A DNA stretch of 64,000 nucleotides from Deltaproteobacteria bacterium (GTDB lineage Bacteria > Desulfobacterota > Desulfuromonadia > Geobacterales > JAJYBI01). Position numbers and translations under genes: made by a program. Location: the NCBI GenBank assembly GCA_021779095.1, contig JAJYBI010000013.1:20281-84280 (forward strand). Reading direction: 5' to 3'. Numbering within the stretch: position 1 is the first letter of the stretch; every line of letters starts with the position of its first letter. Under the pieces are notes generated by a model that was not told the DNA's origin, made no database searches, and saw only the letters and a program-made list of their open reading frames with translations. Positions 19,686 to 29,942 of the stretch are shown here, piece after piece.

Positions 19686-20776
19686 GGCCTCTCCGGATAT
19701 GCCGTCACCATAATGTCATTGCCGAACCGCCTCGTTTCGATGCCGGCAAGCGGCAGGGCATCCGCCATCCGCTCCGCGCCGGGGCCGAAGAAGAGCCCCA
19801 TCCCCTCACCACCCAGGAGCTTCGGGGCATAAAACAGAAGGTATTTGTCCACGAGCCCGGCGCGCACCGCCTCCCCCGCCAGGGTGTGACCGCCTTCCAG
19901 AAGGACTGACTGAATCCCCCACCCGCCGAGCCGCATCAGGAGGTCACGCAGGTCGACCCGCCCATCCCGTTCGGCGCAGAGGAGGATATCGGCCCCCGCC
20001 CCCTCCAGTACCGCGGCCCGTGGTGCATCGGTTGAAATGGTGGCAACCACCGCACGGGCAGTGGATCTCACCGCGAGGAGCTGCGCTTCGGGAGAGGTGC
20101 GCAGGTGCGAATCGACGACCACCCGGAGCGGGTCCCGCCCGCCGGGGATACGTGCCGTCAGCTGCGGGTCGTCCGCCGCCACCGTGCCGTACCCCACCAT
20201 CACCGCATCAACCATCGATCGAAGTCTGTGGACATATCTCCTCGATTTTTCATTGGTAACCCAGCGGGAATCACCCGAAAGCGCGGCGGTCTTCCCATCC
20301 ATGGTCATGGCACACTTGAGGATCACGAACGGCAACCCGGTCGTCACATGCTTGATGAACGGCTCGTTGAGGCGGGCACACTCATCCTGCAGAAGACCGG
20401 TGACCACCTCGATCCCCGCATCCCTGAGCCGCTGCAGTCCACGGCCGGCCACCTTCGGGTTCGGGTCCACCATCCCGGCAAAGACGCGGCGCACACCGGC
20501 GGCAATGACGGCATCGGCGCAGGGTGGGGTCTTGCCGAAGTGGGAACAGGGCTCCAGGGTCACGTACAGGTCGGCGTTCTGGGCCAGGAGGTCGGCAGCA
20601 CGCAGCGCATGCACCTCCGCGTGGGGTGTCCCGGCCTTCCGGTGCCACCCCTCCCCCACCACGACGCCGTCCCTGACGATGACGCACCCCACCGCCGGGT
20701 TGGGGGAGGTGCGGCCGATGCCGCGCCGGGCGAGGGCGATGGCCCGCCGCATGTAGGTTTCATGGATACTGTGCAT
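19670..20776 (-). CDS. ribD: Bifunctional riboflavin deaminase/reductase
   Basis: 'YMRRAIALARRGIGRTSPNPAVGCVIV', 'GTPHAEVHAL', 'YVTLEPCSHFGKTPPCADAVI'; overlaps ribE start. Confidence 0.96.
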   Translation of the reverse strand: MHSIHETYMRRAIALARRGIGRTSPNPAVGCVIVRDGVVVGEGWHRKAGTPHAEVHALRAADLLAQNADLYVTLEPCSHFGKTPPCADAVIAAGVRRVFAGMVDPNPKVAGRGLQRLRDAGIEVVTGLLQDECARLNEPFIKHVTTGLPFVILKCAMTMDGKTAALSGDSRWVTNEKSRRYVHRLRSMVDAVMVGYGTVAADDPQLTARIPGGRDPLRVVVDSHLRTSPEAQLLAVRSTARAVVATISTDAPRAAVLEGAGADILLCAERDGRVDLRDLLMRLGGWGIQSVLLEGGHTLAGEAVRAGLVDKYLLFYAPKLLGGEGMGLFFGPGAERMADALPLAGIETRRFGNDIMVTAYPERPCSRD

Positions 20777-20796
20777 TGCGTTCCCGGGATAATAAG

Positions 20797-21249
20797 CTAT
20801 TTCTTCAAGAGGTCCTGCAGCTCGGACATGAACTCGTTGATATCCTTGAAGGAGCGGTAAACCGACGCGAACCGGACATAGGCGACCTGGTCCAGGTCGT
20901 GAAGGGCGCCCATGACCCACTGTCCGAGAGTCGCAGACGGAATCTCCTTCTCCCCCGACTCCTGGAGTCTCGTCTCCAGGCTGTCAACGGTCTTCTCGAT
21001 CAGCTCCACCGACACCGGCCGCTTCTCGCACGCCTTCTTGATGCCGTTGATCAGCTTCAACCGGTCGAACGGCTCCCGGCGGCCGTCCTTTTTGGTCACG
21101 AGCGGCAGGATATCCTCGACCCGCTCGTGGGTCGTGAACCGCTTGCTGCACGCCTCGCACTCCCGGCGGCGGCGTATGGTGGAGCCGTCCTTGTCGGGGC
21201 GGGAATCGATCACCTTGGTATCGCTGTTGGCGCAGAACGGACACTTCAT
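20797..21249 (-). CDS. nrdR: Transcriptional repressor NrdR
   Basis: '[45 protein letters not shown]'. Confidence 0.98.
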   Translation of the reverse strand: MKCPFCANSDTKVIDSRPDKDGSTIRRRRECEACSKRFTTHERVEDILPLVTKKDGRREPFDRLKLINGIKKACEKRPVSVELIEKTVDSLETRLQESGEKEIPSATLGQWVMGALHDLDQVAYVRFASVYRSFKDINEFMSELQDLLKK

Positions 21250-21713
21250 TCATTTCCTCCCGGGGCGAGATCGCCGTATCGGACCACCTCGATCCCCGAC
21301 TCCGACACCATATCGGCGGCCAGTCGGTCGGCGTACCCCTCCTCGTAGACGATCTTCCGGATTCCCGCGTTGATGATCATCTTCGTGCAGATGATGCAGG
21401 GCATGGTAGTGCAGTAGAGGGTGGCGCCGTCGATGGGGGTACCGTGCTTCGCCGCCTGGATGATGGCGTTCTGCTCGGCATGGAGGCCGCGGCAGAGCTC
21501 GTGCCGCTCCCCCGACGGGACCTTGAGCTGCTCGCGCAGGCATCCGGTCTCACTGCAGTGGGTGATCCGGGCGGGGACGCCGTTGTAGCCGGTGGCCAGG
21601 ATGTTGCGATCCTTCACGAGGACGGCGCCGACGCGCCGGCGCAGACAGCTGGACCGCTTGGCCACGAGGTGGGTGATCTCGATGAAATATGCATCCCAGC
21701 TGGGACGTTCCAT
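21246..21713 (-). CDS. dCMP/cytidine deaminase (ComEB-like)
   Basis: '[16 protein letters not shown]...[23 protein letters not shown]' zinc motifs. Confidence 0.93.
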   Translation of the reverse strand: MERPSWDAYFIEITHLVAKRSSCLRRRVGAVLVKDRNILATGYNGVPARITHCSETGCLREQLKVPSGERHELCRGLHAEQNAIIQAAKHGTPIDGATLYCTTMPCIICTKMIINAGIRKIVYEEGYADRLAADMVSESGIEVVRYGDLAPGGNE

Positions 21714-21780
21714 ATGGGTTCTCCGATAGGGGTGGTGGACACCATACCGGAAAAGCCGATACGGGTCAAGCAAACGCCCG

Positions 21781-22104
21781 TCAGTCGCGGTCCGGGATGG
21801 TGCGCAGCTGCTTTTTTCTTGCCTGCTGCCGCTTGTCCCCCAGCCGTTTCTCCTTCTGGGAGCGGGACACCGTGGTGGCGATTCTTTTTTTCACCTTCCG
21901 TTCGCGGCGGCGGAGCGCCTCTTTCAGCCGCTCCATGGCGACCTCGCGGTTGCGGGCCTGGGAGCGGTGCTCCGACGCCTGCACGACGATGCCGGTGGGG
22001 ATATGTCGGATCCGCACCGCTGAGTCGGTGGTGTTGCGGTGCTGTCCCCCCGGCCCCGAGGCCCGGTAGAACTCCACCGTAATATCGGCTTCGCGTATCT
22101 CCAT
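21781..22104 (-). CDS. Class I release-factor (GGQ) domain protein, peptidyl-tRNA hydrolase-like
   Basis: '[57 protein letters not shown]' with basic C-terminus. Confidence 0.88.
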   Translation of the reverse strand: MEIREADITVEFYRASGPGGQHRNTTDSAVRIRHIPTGIVVQASEHRSQARNREVAMERLKEALRRRERKVKKRIATTVSRSQKEKRLGDKRQQARKKQLRTIPDRD

Positions 22105-22184
22105 GAAGATCCCCTGTCCGTCTCGCTCCGGCAGCATTGACAGCGGTGCGGCCCTGCCGGTATCATACAAACCGGAGGACATCG

Positions 22185-22724
22185 ATGCTGCCGGAAACGC
22201 TGCTCGGGAAATACTGTAGCACCACCGCGGCCTATGATGCCATCCTGCTCCACGGCAGGATGGTGGCCGACAAGGCGCTGGCCGTGGCACGCCGCCTCGA
22301 CAACGGGCTCGACCTCCCCTTCATCGGGGAGGCGGCGCTCCTCCACGACATCGGCGTGGCGCTCGTCCAGGCGCCGCACATCGGCTGTCACGGGGAGGAA
22401 CCGTACATCCGTCACGGCATCATCGGGCGCGAGGTCCTGGAGCGGGAAGGGCTGCCGCGCCACGCGCTCGTCTGCGAACGCCACATCGGCGTCGGACTCA
22501 CCGCAGCGGACATCGTAACCCAGGGTCTTCCCCTCCCCCCGCGCGACATGGTGCCGATCTCTACGGAAGAGCGGATCATCTGCTTCGCCGACCTCTTCTT
22601 CTCCAAGATGCCCGATAAACTGGAGAAAGAGAAGTCCGTAGACAAGGTGCGTCAGGGGCTCGCCCGCTTCGCGGCAGAGAAGGCGGCGATCTTCGACCGC
22701 TGGCTTGAGGAGTTCGGAGAATAA
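22185..22724 (+). CDS. HD-domain phosphohydrolase
   Basis: '[14 protein letters not shown]...[31 protein letters not shown]'. Confidence 0.88.
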   Translation: MLPETLLGKYCSTTAAYDAILLHGRMVADKALAVARRLDNGLDLPFIGEAALLHDIGVALVQAPHIGCHGEEPYIRHGIIGREVLEREGLPRHALVCERHIGVGLTAADIVTQGLPLPPRDMVPISTEERIICFADLFFSKMPDKLEKEKSVDKVRQGLARFAAEKAAIFDRWLEEFGE

Positions 22725-22794
22725 TCACCAAGCGCTTACCCGCCGCTGCACAATTCCAAGCTAAAAACAGTAAGCCAACCGAAAAGACATTGTC

Positions 22795-23117
22795 TCACGC
22801 AACGCCGCACCAAAAGTAGGCGCTTTCAAGCGACGAACGCAACGAAAACAAAAAACTTACGTCCACCGATCTCTCACCGGACAGTCAAAAGCCCACCGGA
22901 TTAGCGTCAATCTTCCGCTAGACGTTTAAAGAGTCCCCTCTCCCTCTGGGAAGAGGGCTAGGGTGAGGGAAAAGGCCGATTTCCCATCTCATAAATCTCC
23001 CTCATCCGGCCTCCGGACCCCTTCTCCCAGAGGGAGAAGGGGTTAGCGGAAGATCAGCGCTAATCAGGAAAGCCCATGACGGACAGCCTTCCGGTTCTAC
23101 GTTGCGGCGTTGCGTGA
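22795..23117. repeat. Composite nested inverted-repeat element
   Basis: Outer IR TCACGCAACGCCGCA (22795-22809) / TGCGGCGTTGCGTGA (23103-23117); middle IR ATTAGCGTCAATCTTCCGCTA (22900-22920) / TAGCGGAAGATCAGCGCTAAT (23044-23064); inner CCCCTCTCCCTCTGGGAAGAGGG / CCCCTTCTCCCAGAGGGAGAAGGGG. Confidence 0.85.
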
Positions 23118-23136
23118 AACCGCTTTTCCCATGCCA

Positions 23137-26100
23137 CTACCCGGCACTACTTTCCGTCACCGCGCGCCGCTTCCGCCGCCGCATCACCAGCCGCAGCAGC
23201 CGGTCCATGTAGTAGTAGACCACCGGGGTGATGTAGAGTGTCAGGAGCTGTGAGACGATGAGCCCCCCCACCACCGCGAGCCCGAGGGTGCGGCGGGTAT
23301 CGGCGCCGGCGCCGACGCCAAGCGCGATGGGGAGCGTCCCCATAAGCGCCGCCATGGTGGTCATCATGATCGGCCGGAACCGGATGATCGCCCCCTCGAA
23401 GATGGCGTCCAGCGGCTTTTTCCCCTCCTTGCGCTCCGCCTCCAGGGCGAAGTCGATCATCATGATGGCGTTCTTCTTGACGATCCCGATGAGCATGATG
23501 ATCCCGACGAAGGCGTAAATGTTCAGCTCCTTGTGGAACGCCATGAGGGTGATCAGCGCCCCGAAGCCGGCGGCGGGAAGCCCGGACAGAATCGTGAGCG
23601 GGTGGACGTAGCTTTCGTACAGTATCCCCAGCACGATGTAGATGACGAGCACCGCCATGAGGAGCAGCACCCAGAGACCCCGCATGGACGACTGGAACGC
23701 CTGGGCCGTCCCCTGAAAGCTGGTGCTGATGGTCTGGGGGAGTGTCGTGCGGGCGAGCTTCTGCACGATCGGCAACGCGTCGCCAAGGGATATCCCCGGT
23801 TTCAGGTCGAAGGAGATGGTGACCGCCGGCAGCTGTCCCTGGTGGTTCACCGTCAGCGGGCCGAGACTGCGGGTGATGGTCGCCACGGTGTTGAGCGGCA
23901 CGAGCTGACCGCCGGTGGAGCGGACGTAGAGCATGGCGAGGGCCGAGGGGTCCTGCTGGTACCGGTCTTCCAGCTCCAGGATCACCTGGTACTGGTTATT
24001 GGGGGCGTAGATGGTAGAAACCTGACGGGAGCCGTAGGCGTAGTAAAGGGCGTCCTCCACCTGCTGTGCAGAGAGCCCGAGGGCGGCCGCCTTGTCCCGG
24101 TCTATCTCCACGTTCACCTGGGGGTTCTTGATCTGCAGGTCGCTCGTCACCTGCTGCAGCTGGGGAAGCGCCCGCATCTTCGCCTCGAATTCCGTGGCAT
24201 ACCGGTACAGTTCGTTCGTGTCCGGGCACTGCAGGGTGAACTGGTAGGGGCTCTTGGTGAGGCTCCCCCCGATCCGGATTGCGGGAAGGTTCTGCATGTA
24301 CATGCCGATACCGGGGACCTGCGCCACCTTGGGACGCAGCTCCTGGATGATCTCGTCGGCGGAGAGCTTCCGCTCGCTGCGGGGTTTCAGACGCATGAAC
24401 ATCCGGCCGGTGTTGTTGGCCACCGAAATGCCGCTGGCGCCGATGGCCGACATGAAGGCGTCGACGTTCGGGTCCCTTTTCACGATATCCATCAGCTCCT
24501 TCTGGTGCTTGATCATATCGGCGAAGGAGATCCCCTGGGCCGCCTCGGTGAAGGCGAAGATCTGTCCCGTGTCCTCCGACGGCATGAACCCGGTGGGCAT
24601 CCGCATGAACAGAACCATTGTTACCACGGTGAGGATGACCGTGACCGCCATGGTGGTGCGTCGTCGGTTCAGCACCGTCTGCAGGGTCCGCTCGTAGCCG
24701 TGCAGCACCCGGTCGAAGATCCGCTCCATGAACATATAGAGCCGCCCGTGTTTCTCCTGTCCCGGCGGCCGGAGGAACCGGCTGCAGAGCATGGGGGTCA
24801 GCGTCAGCGACACGAAGCCGGAGATAAGGATCGCCATGCTGATGGTGACGGCGAACTCGTGGAGTATCCGCCCCAGTATCCCCGGCATGAACAGGACGGG
24901 GATGAAGACCGCCACCAGCGACAGGGTCATGGAGAGGATGGTGAAGCCGATCTCCCGCGATCCTTTGAGCGACGCCTCCATCACCCCTTCGCCCTGCTCC
25001 ATGTGGCGGACGATATTCTCCAGCATGACGATGGCGTCGTCCACGACGAACCCGACGGAGAGGGTGAGCGCCATGAGGGAGATGTTGTCGATGCTGAACC
25101 CCATGAGGTACATGGCGGCAAAGGTGCCGATGATGGAGAACGGCAGCGCCAGGCTCGGAATGATGGTGGCTGAGACGTTGCGCAGGAAGAGAAAGATCAC
25201 CATGATGACGAGGCAGACGGTGAGGAGCAGGGTGAACTTGACATCCGCCACCGACGCACGGATGGAGACGGAACGGTCGTACAGGACGTTCAGGTCGACG
25301 GAGGCGGGTATCTGGGCGCGAAAGGACGGCAAGAGCTTCCTGATGCTGTCCACCACCTCGATGGTGTTTGTCCCCGGCTGGCGCTGGACGGCGAGGACCA
25401 CCCCGCGGACGCCCTGGTACCAGGCCGCCGCCTTGTTGTTCTCCACGCTGTCGATCACCTGCCCCAGCTGGTCGAGCCGGACCGGCGCCCCGTTGCGGTA
25501 GGCGACGACCAGCGGGCGGTACGCCGCCGCATTGTACAGCTGGCCGGTCGCCTGTATGTTGAACGCCTTGGTCTTGCCGTCCAGCACCCCGGTCGGCAGG
25601 TTCACATTACCCCGGTCGAGGGCGGCACCCACCTCGTCGATGCCGATCTGCCGGGTCGCCAGCGCCTGGGGATCCACCTGGGCGCGTACCGCGTACTTCT
25701 GGGCGCCGAAGACCGACACCTGGGCCACTCCGTCGATCATGGAGATCCGCTGCGCCATGAAGGTCTCCGCATACTCGTCAACCGTGTAGAGCGGCAGGGT
25801 CGGCGAGCTGAGCGCGAGATAGATGACCGGCTGATCGGCGGGGTTCACCTTGTTGAACGACGGCGGGGCCGGCATGTTCTGGGGGAGCTGGCGGGATGCC
25901 CGGGAGATGGCCGCCTGCACGTCCTGGGCGGCGGCGTCGATGTTACGGGAGAGGTTGAACTGGATGGTGATGCGGCTCGTGCCGGTGCCGTTGGTGGAGG
26001 TCATGGAATCGACCCCGGCGATGGTGGAGAACTGGCGCTCCAGCGGGGTCGCCACGGCGCTCGCCATGGTGTCCGGGTTGGCCCCCGGCAGGTTGGCACT

Positions 26101-26241
26101 CACCTGGATCGTGGGAAAATCTACGTTGGGGAGGTCGCTCACCGGCAAAAGACGATAGGCGGCAAGTCCGAAGATGAAGATGGCGAACATGACGAGCGAC
26201 GTCATGATCGGCCGGCGGATGAAGATCTCCGCTATGTTCAC
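23137..26241 (-). CDS. RND (AcrB/MdtBC-type) multidrug efflux permease
   Basis: 1034 aa; 'RRPIMTSLVMFAIFIFGLAAYRLLPVSDLPNVDFPTIQVSANLPGANPDTMASAVATPLE'. Confidence 0.97.
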   Translation of the reverse strand: MNIAEIFIRRPIMTSLVMFAIFIFGLAAYRLLPVSDLPNVDFPTIQVSANLPGANPDTMASAVATPLERQFSTIAGVDSMTSTNGTGTSRITIQFNLSRNIDAAAQDVQAAISRASRQLPQNMPAPPSFNKVNPADQPVIYLALSSPTLPLYTVDEYAETFMAQRISMIDGVAQVSVFGAQKYAVRAQVDPQALATRQIGIDEVGAALDRGNVNLPTGVLDGKTKAFNIQATGQLYNAAAYRPLVVAYRNGAPVRLDQLGQVIDSVENNKAAAWYQGVRGVVLAVQRQPGTNTIEVVDSIRKLLPSFRAQIPASVDLNVLYDRSVSIRASVADVKFTLLLTVCLVIMVIFLFLRNVSATIIPSLALPFSIIGTFAAMYLMGFSIDNISLMALTLSVGFVVDDAIVMLENIVRHMEQGEGVMEASLKGSREIGFTILSMTLSLVAVFIPVLFMPGILGRILHEFAVTISMAILISGFVSLTLTPMLCSRFLRPPGQEKHGRLYMFMERIFDRVLHGYERTLQTVLNRRRTTMAVTVILTVVTMVLFMRMPTGFMPSEDTGQIFAFTEAAQGISFADMIKHQKELMDIVKRDPNVDAFMSAIGASGISVANNTGRMFMRLKPRSERKLSADEIIQELRPKVAQVPGIGMYMQNLPAIRIGGSLTKSPYQFTLQCPDTNELYRYATEFEAKMRALPQLQQVTSDLQIKNPQVNVEIDRDKAAALGLSAQQVEDALYYAYGSRQVSTIYAPNNQYQVILELEDRYQQDPSALAMLYVRSTGGQLVPLNTVATITRSLGPLTVNHQGQLPAVTISFDLKPGISLGDALPIVQKLARTTLPQTISTSFQGTAQAFQSSMRGLWVLLLMAVLVIYIVLGILYESYVHPLTILSGLPAAGFGALITLMAFHKELNIYAFVGIIMLIGIVKKNAIMMIDFALEAERKEGKKPLDAIFEGAIIRFRPIMMTTMAALMGTLPIALGVGAGADTRRTLGLAVVGGLIVSQLLTLYITPVVYYYMDRLLRLVMRRRKRRAVTESSAG

Positions 26242-27422
26242 GGAACGGCACCTGCCGTCCCCTTTGCCGGGGTGGCCGGAGTGGCCTTCACCTCGACCTT
26301 CGCGCCGGGGGAAAGACGCAGCTGGCCGTCGGTCACCACCGTCTCGCCCGACCCCACCCCCTTGTCGATGACGCTCTCGTCGTTCAGCGTCATCGAGACG
26401 GTCACCGGCCGGAGTTCCACTGTCCGGTCGGCCTTCACCACGAACACGAACTGCCCCTCCTGTCCGGTCTGGATCGCCCGGGTCGGGATCACCACCACGT
26501 TGGGCCGGCTCGTGAGGATGAGCGTCACATTCACGAACTGCCCCGGCCAGAGCCGGTGGTGCCGGTTGGGAAAGGTCCCCTTCAGCCTGATGGTGCCGGT
26601 GGTACTGTCCACGCTGTTGTCCAGAAAGCTAAACGTCCCCTCTTCCGGTCCCGCCGGGTCGTTGGGCACCTGCGCATCCACCCGCAACGGCCCGCCGGCC
26701 ATATGTTTCCGGAGTTCGACGAGGTCCTTCTCGGGGATGGAAAAGGTGGCATAGATGGGGCTTATCTGGTTGATCGTCACCAGGACCGGCACGTCGTTCG
26801 CCTTCACCAGGTTGCCGACCTGCACCGCCAGGTTTCCCGTCCGGCCGTCGATGGGGGATCGGATGAAGCAGTACCCCAGTTGAATCCGTGCATTTTCCAC
26901 CTGGGCCCGGTCGGCGTTGATTGCCGCCGTGTACGCATCGGCGTTGGCCCGCAGCTGGTCGTACTGATCCTGAGTAACGATCCCGTCCTTCAGGAGCTCC
27001 CCGTAGCGACGCGCCTGTTCCCGGGCAAACATCGCCTGGGCCTGATCCTTCGCCAGGGTCGCCTCAGCCTGTTTCAGGGCGGCTTTGAAGGGACGGGGAT
27101 CTATGGTAAAGAGGAGCTCCCCCTTCCGCACGTCCTGCCCCTCACGGAAGTGGACCCTGCTGATCTGGCCGTTCACCTGGGCCTTTACGGAAACCGTGTT
27201 GTACGCCTCAACGTTGCCGATGGCCCTGATCTGCACCGGCACGGTCTTCACGACCGGTGTGGTGACGGTCACCGGCACGGGGGGATTCGGTGTGACCACA
27301 CCCTTCTTCTCGCCGCTGCAGGCAGCCAGCGGCAGAACCATCAACAGTGCCAGACAGGCAGTCCATTTCCCCGGAGGTATTCCGCCGGCATCCAACCTGT
27401 TCCCAAAGATCATACGCGGCAA
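26238..27422 (-). CDS. RND efflux periplasmic adaptor (MFP)
   Basis: Lipoprotein signal 'LMVLPLAACSG', 'VKAQVNGQISRVHFREGQDVRKGELLFTIDPRPF'; overlaps the RND gene. Confidence 0.96.
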   Translation of the reverse strand: MPRMIFGNRLDAGGIPPGKWTACLALLMVLPLAACSGEKKGVVTPNPPVPVTVTTPVVKTVPVQIRAIGNVEAYNTVSVKAQVNGQISRVHFREGQDVRKGELLFTIDPRPFKAALKQAEATLAKDQAQAMFAREQARRYGELLKDGIVTQDQYDQLRANADAYTAAINADRAQVENARIQLGYCFIRSPIDGRTGNLAVQVGNLVKANDVPVLVTINQISPIYATFSIPEKDLVELRKHMAGGPLRVDAQVPNDPAGPEEGTFSFLDNSVDSTTGTIRLKGTFPNRHHRLWPGQFVNVTLILTSRPNVVVIPTRAIQTGQEGQFVFVVKADRTVELRPVTVSMTLNDESVIDKGVGSGETVVTDGQLRLSPGAKVEVKATPATPAKGTAGAVP

Positions 27423-27450
27423 CTCCGAGTTATAGCGAACGGGTCGGTGT

Positions 27451-28962
27451 CTATTCGTTCTTCGCCTTGTCGTACAGCGCGTCCATAGCCTTCTCGTTCA
27501 CCGAGATCCCCTCGCGCTCGAAGAGTTCGCCGGTGGTCATCAAGAGCTGGGTAAGCGCCTTGTTGTAGTCGGAGAGCGCCTGGATCTCGTTCCCCTTGGC
27601 GATCACCTGGTTGTTCAGCTCGTCCAGGACGTCCTTGGTCGTCGCCAGCCCCACCCTCTGCTTCTTGATGTACGCGTCGAGCACCTGATCCGCATACGCC
27701 CGGCCACGGGCGGTGACATCCAGCTGTTTGTACCCGGAATCGACGGCGCGGATCGACGTGCGCACATCGGTAGCGATGGACTCCTCCAGACTCCTGATCT
27801 GCACCTTCGTCTGGTCCACCTTGAGCCGGCTCTTGATGTAGTCGTTCTCCGCCGCATCGTTGCCCAGGGGATAGGAGAGCTGCACGCCGACGGTCCAGAC
27901 CGGATACTGCCCCGAAACGACCCGGTCGAGGTCACGGCTGTAAGTCGGTGCGAGCCCCCCCAGTGCCGCGGAGGCGGTGAGGTCGACCTGTGGCAGCACC
28001 TGGTTCCTCGCCACCCGCGCCTGGAGCTCGCTCGTCTTGAGGGCTACGCGCTGCTGCTGCAGTTCGGGCCGCAGAGCCAGCGCCTTTTTCACGAGCTCCG
28101 CCTCGTCCGCCTTGTATGGATCGCGGAACGGCTTATCCACCGGCACGATCTCCGTCACCGGCGGCATCTGCAGGAGGTAACGCAAGGTGTCCACCTGGTC
28201 GCGGTAGGCGTGCTCCGCGTCGATGACCCCCTTCTGCTGGGTCGCCAGTCCGAACTCCGCGTTCGTGATCTCCATCGCCGGCAGCACCCCCGCCTGCACC
28301 TGAAGATTCGTATTGTTCAGGATCGTCTCCGCCAGCTTCACAGAGGTCCTTTTCACATCCAGGTTCTCCCGCAGATAGTACAGCTGGTAATACTGGGTCA
28401 TGACCTGGGAGACGATAGCCAGCAGCTTGGTGCGGAACTGCTGCCGTGCGCTTTCCTTGCCGAACTTCGCCACGCTGATGTTCAGCTCCGTGGTTTCGGT
28501 GCCGAAGTTCTTCAGCAGTGGCTGGTCAAGCGAGAAGGTGACGTTGGACTGAAAGTAGTTGTTGAGGGTATTTGCTCCTATAAAATTGTTGTGGTTCCAG
28601 CTGTTGTTGAGAGAGGCTCCCACCGTCCCACCCGTGGGGAGGAGCTGGTTGATGCCCGCATTGAACTGCGTATTCCGCTGGCGGCTGACCCCCACGCCTG
28701 AGGTGAAGGAGTTTGACAGCAGGTTGGTGGAATCCTGGTAGCTGGTGAGGATGGACAGGCCCGGATCGTAGATTCCCCGGTACTTGCCGATGTCGGCTAT
28801 CGCCTGGGCCGGGTTGTACAGCTCCGCCTGCACGTCCAGGTTCTTCTCCACCGCCATCCGGATGGCGTCCTTCAGCGACAGGTTCACGCTCCCCTCGTCG
28901 GCATGGACCACCGTTCCCGTTGCAATAACCAGCATGGCACAGATGCCTAATATCCGCTTCAT
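27451..28962 (-). CDS. TolC-family outer-membrane efflux protein
   Basis: Signal peptide 'MKRILGICAMLVIATGTVVHA', 'NLSLKDAIRMAVEKNLDVQAELYNPAQAIADIGKYRGIYDPGL'; start overlaps tetR stop. Confidence 0.94.
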   Translation of the reverse strand: MKRILGICAMLVIATGTVVHADEGSVNLSLKDAIRMAVEKNLDVQAELYNPAQAIADIGKYRGIYDPGLSILTSYQDSTNLLSNSFTSGVGVSRQRNTQFNAGINQLLPTGGTVGASLNNSWNHNNFIGANTLNNYFQSNVTFSLDQPLLKNFGTETTELNISVAKFGKESARQQFRTKLLAIVSQVMTQYYQLYYLRENLDVKRTSVKLAETILNNTNLQVQAGVLPAMEITNAEFGLATQQKGVIDAEHAYRDQVDTLRYLLQMPPVTEIVPVDKPFRDPYKADEAELVKKALALRPELQQQRVALKTSELQARVARNQVLPQVDLTASAALGGLAPTYSRDLDRVVSGQYPVWTVGVQLSYPLGNDAAENDYIKSRLKVDQTKVQIRSLEESIATDVRTSIRAVDSGYKQLDVTARGRAYADQVLDAYIKKQRVGLATTKDVLDELNNQVIAKGNEIQALSDYNKALTQLLMTTGELFEREGISVNEKAMDALYDKAKNE

Positions 28963-29543
28963 CACACCCCGTTCCTCCTTGCAAGTCCGTTCAGAATAAG
29001 TTCCACACACGCGTCGGGTGCATAGAGGGCATCGTCCTCCACCATCATGGCAAACACATATCCCCGGATCGTACTGAACACGACCTTCGCCACCGCAGCG
29101 GGGTCGCACGGACCGAACGCTCCGGAGGCGACCCCCTCGGCGACGATCCGTTCGATGATGGCACGGCGTGACCGGAAGAACTCCTGCTTCCGCTCGCTCG
29201 CGAAGGCGAACCCCGCCGCCCTTCCGTGCAGCATAATGATCTCGCGCTGGCGGGCGGCGAAAGACAGACTGCACCGGATAAAGGCGGCAAGCGCCTCCAC
29301 GGGTTCCTGCACCCCGTCGAGTGCACTCTTCGTCTCCCGCGCCAGCTCGTCCATCCACTCGGTCATCAGCGTGAGATAGAGGGCTTCCTTCCCCTTGAAA
29401 TAGAGATAGACGCAGGCCGGGCTGATCCCTGCCTCGCCCGCAATGGCCCGCATGCTGGCCTCACCGTACCCCTGCTCCGAGAACAGCTTCTTCCCCGCAT
29501 CGAGGATCTTTTTCCTCGTTTCGCCACCGGTTCGCTCAGACAT
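28962..29543 (-). CDS. TetR/AcrR transcriptional regulator
   Basis: 'TRKKILDAGKKLFSEQGYGEASMRAIAGEAGISPACVYLYFKGKEALYLTLM'; first gene of the efflux operon. Confidence 0.96.
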   Translation of the reverse strand: MSERTGGETRKKILDAGKKLFSEQGYGEASMRAIAGEAGISPACVYLYFKGKEALYLTLMTEWMDELARETKSALDGVQEPVEALAAFIRCSLSFAARQREIIMLHGRAAGFAFASERKQEFFRSRRAIIERIVAEGVASGAFGPCDPAAVAKVVFSTIRGYVFAMMVEDDALYAPDACVELILNGLARRNGV

Positions 29544-29678
29544 GTGAACAATTGTTCAGCAGGCTCCGCGTTTTGTCAATGTTAAATGTTGCGGCAACGC
29601 GATGCAGGATACACGAACATGACCTGCAACTTTTTTGTTGCATTCGAAAAACCGCCGTGCTATACAGTGAGTCCCTTT

Positions 29679-29765
29679 GCCGAAGTGGCGGAATTGGTAG
29701 ACGCGCTAGATTCAGGTTCTAGTTCTCGAAAGGGAGTGCTGGTTCGATTCCAGTCTTCGGCACCA
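29679..29765 (+). tRNA. tRNA-Leu (anticodon CAG), CCA encoded
   Basis: GCCGAAG acceptor pairs with CTTCGGC; CTAGA-TTCAGGT-TCTAG anticodon arm; long variable arm; GGTTCGATTCC T-arm; ACCA end. Confidence 0.97.
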
Positions 29766-29776
29766 TAAAGAAACGA

Positions 29777-29807
29777 GGGGTTACGGTTCAGGCCGTAACC
29801 CCTTTTT
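29777..29807 (+). terminator. Intrinsic terminator after tRNA-Leu
   Basis: GGGGTTACGG-TTCAGG-CCGTAACCCC followed by TTTTT. Confidence 0.9.
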
Positions 29808-29942
29808 CTTTTCCGGTCCACCTTCGGGCGCTATCCAGTCCGCCCCCTCCCGACACCCCGGCTTCGTCAGGGAGCGGATGGTGCAGGCCGAGTCGCGGAC
29901 GCGGACGGTACGCCGTTCAGGCGACAGGAGTGAATGGGTGCG

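Noticed and set aside
20777-20797. FMN riboswitch upstream of ribD
   Set aside because: Only about 20 nt separate ribD from nrdR; no room for the aptamer and no matching sequence elsewhere in the operon.
22795-23117. CRISPR array
   Set aside because: Repeats are inverted and nested, not regularly spaced direct repeats; no cas genes.
23533-25173. 546-aa ORF antisense to RND permease
   Set aside because: Shadow frame, His/Asp/Gln-rich, no domain support.
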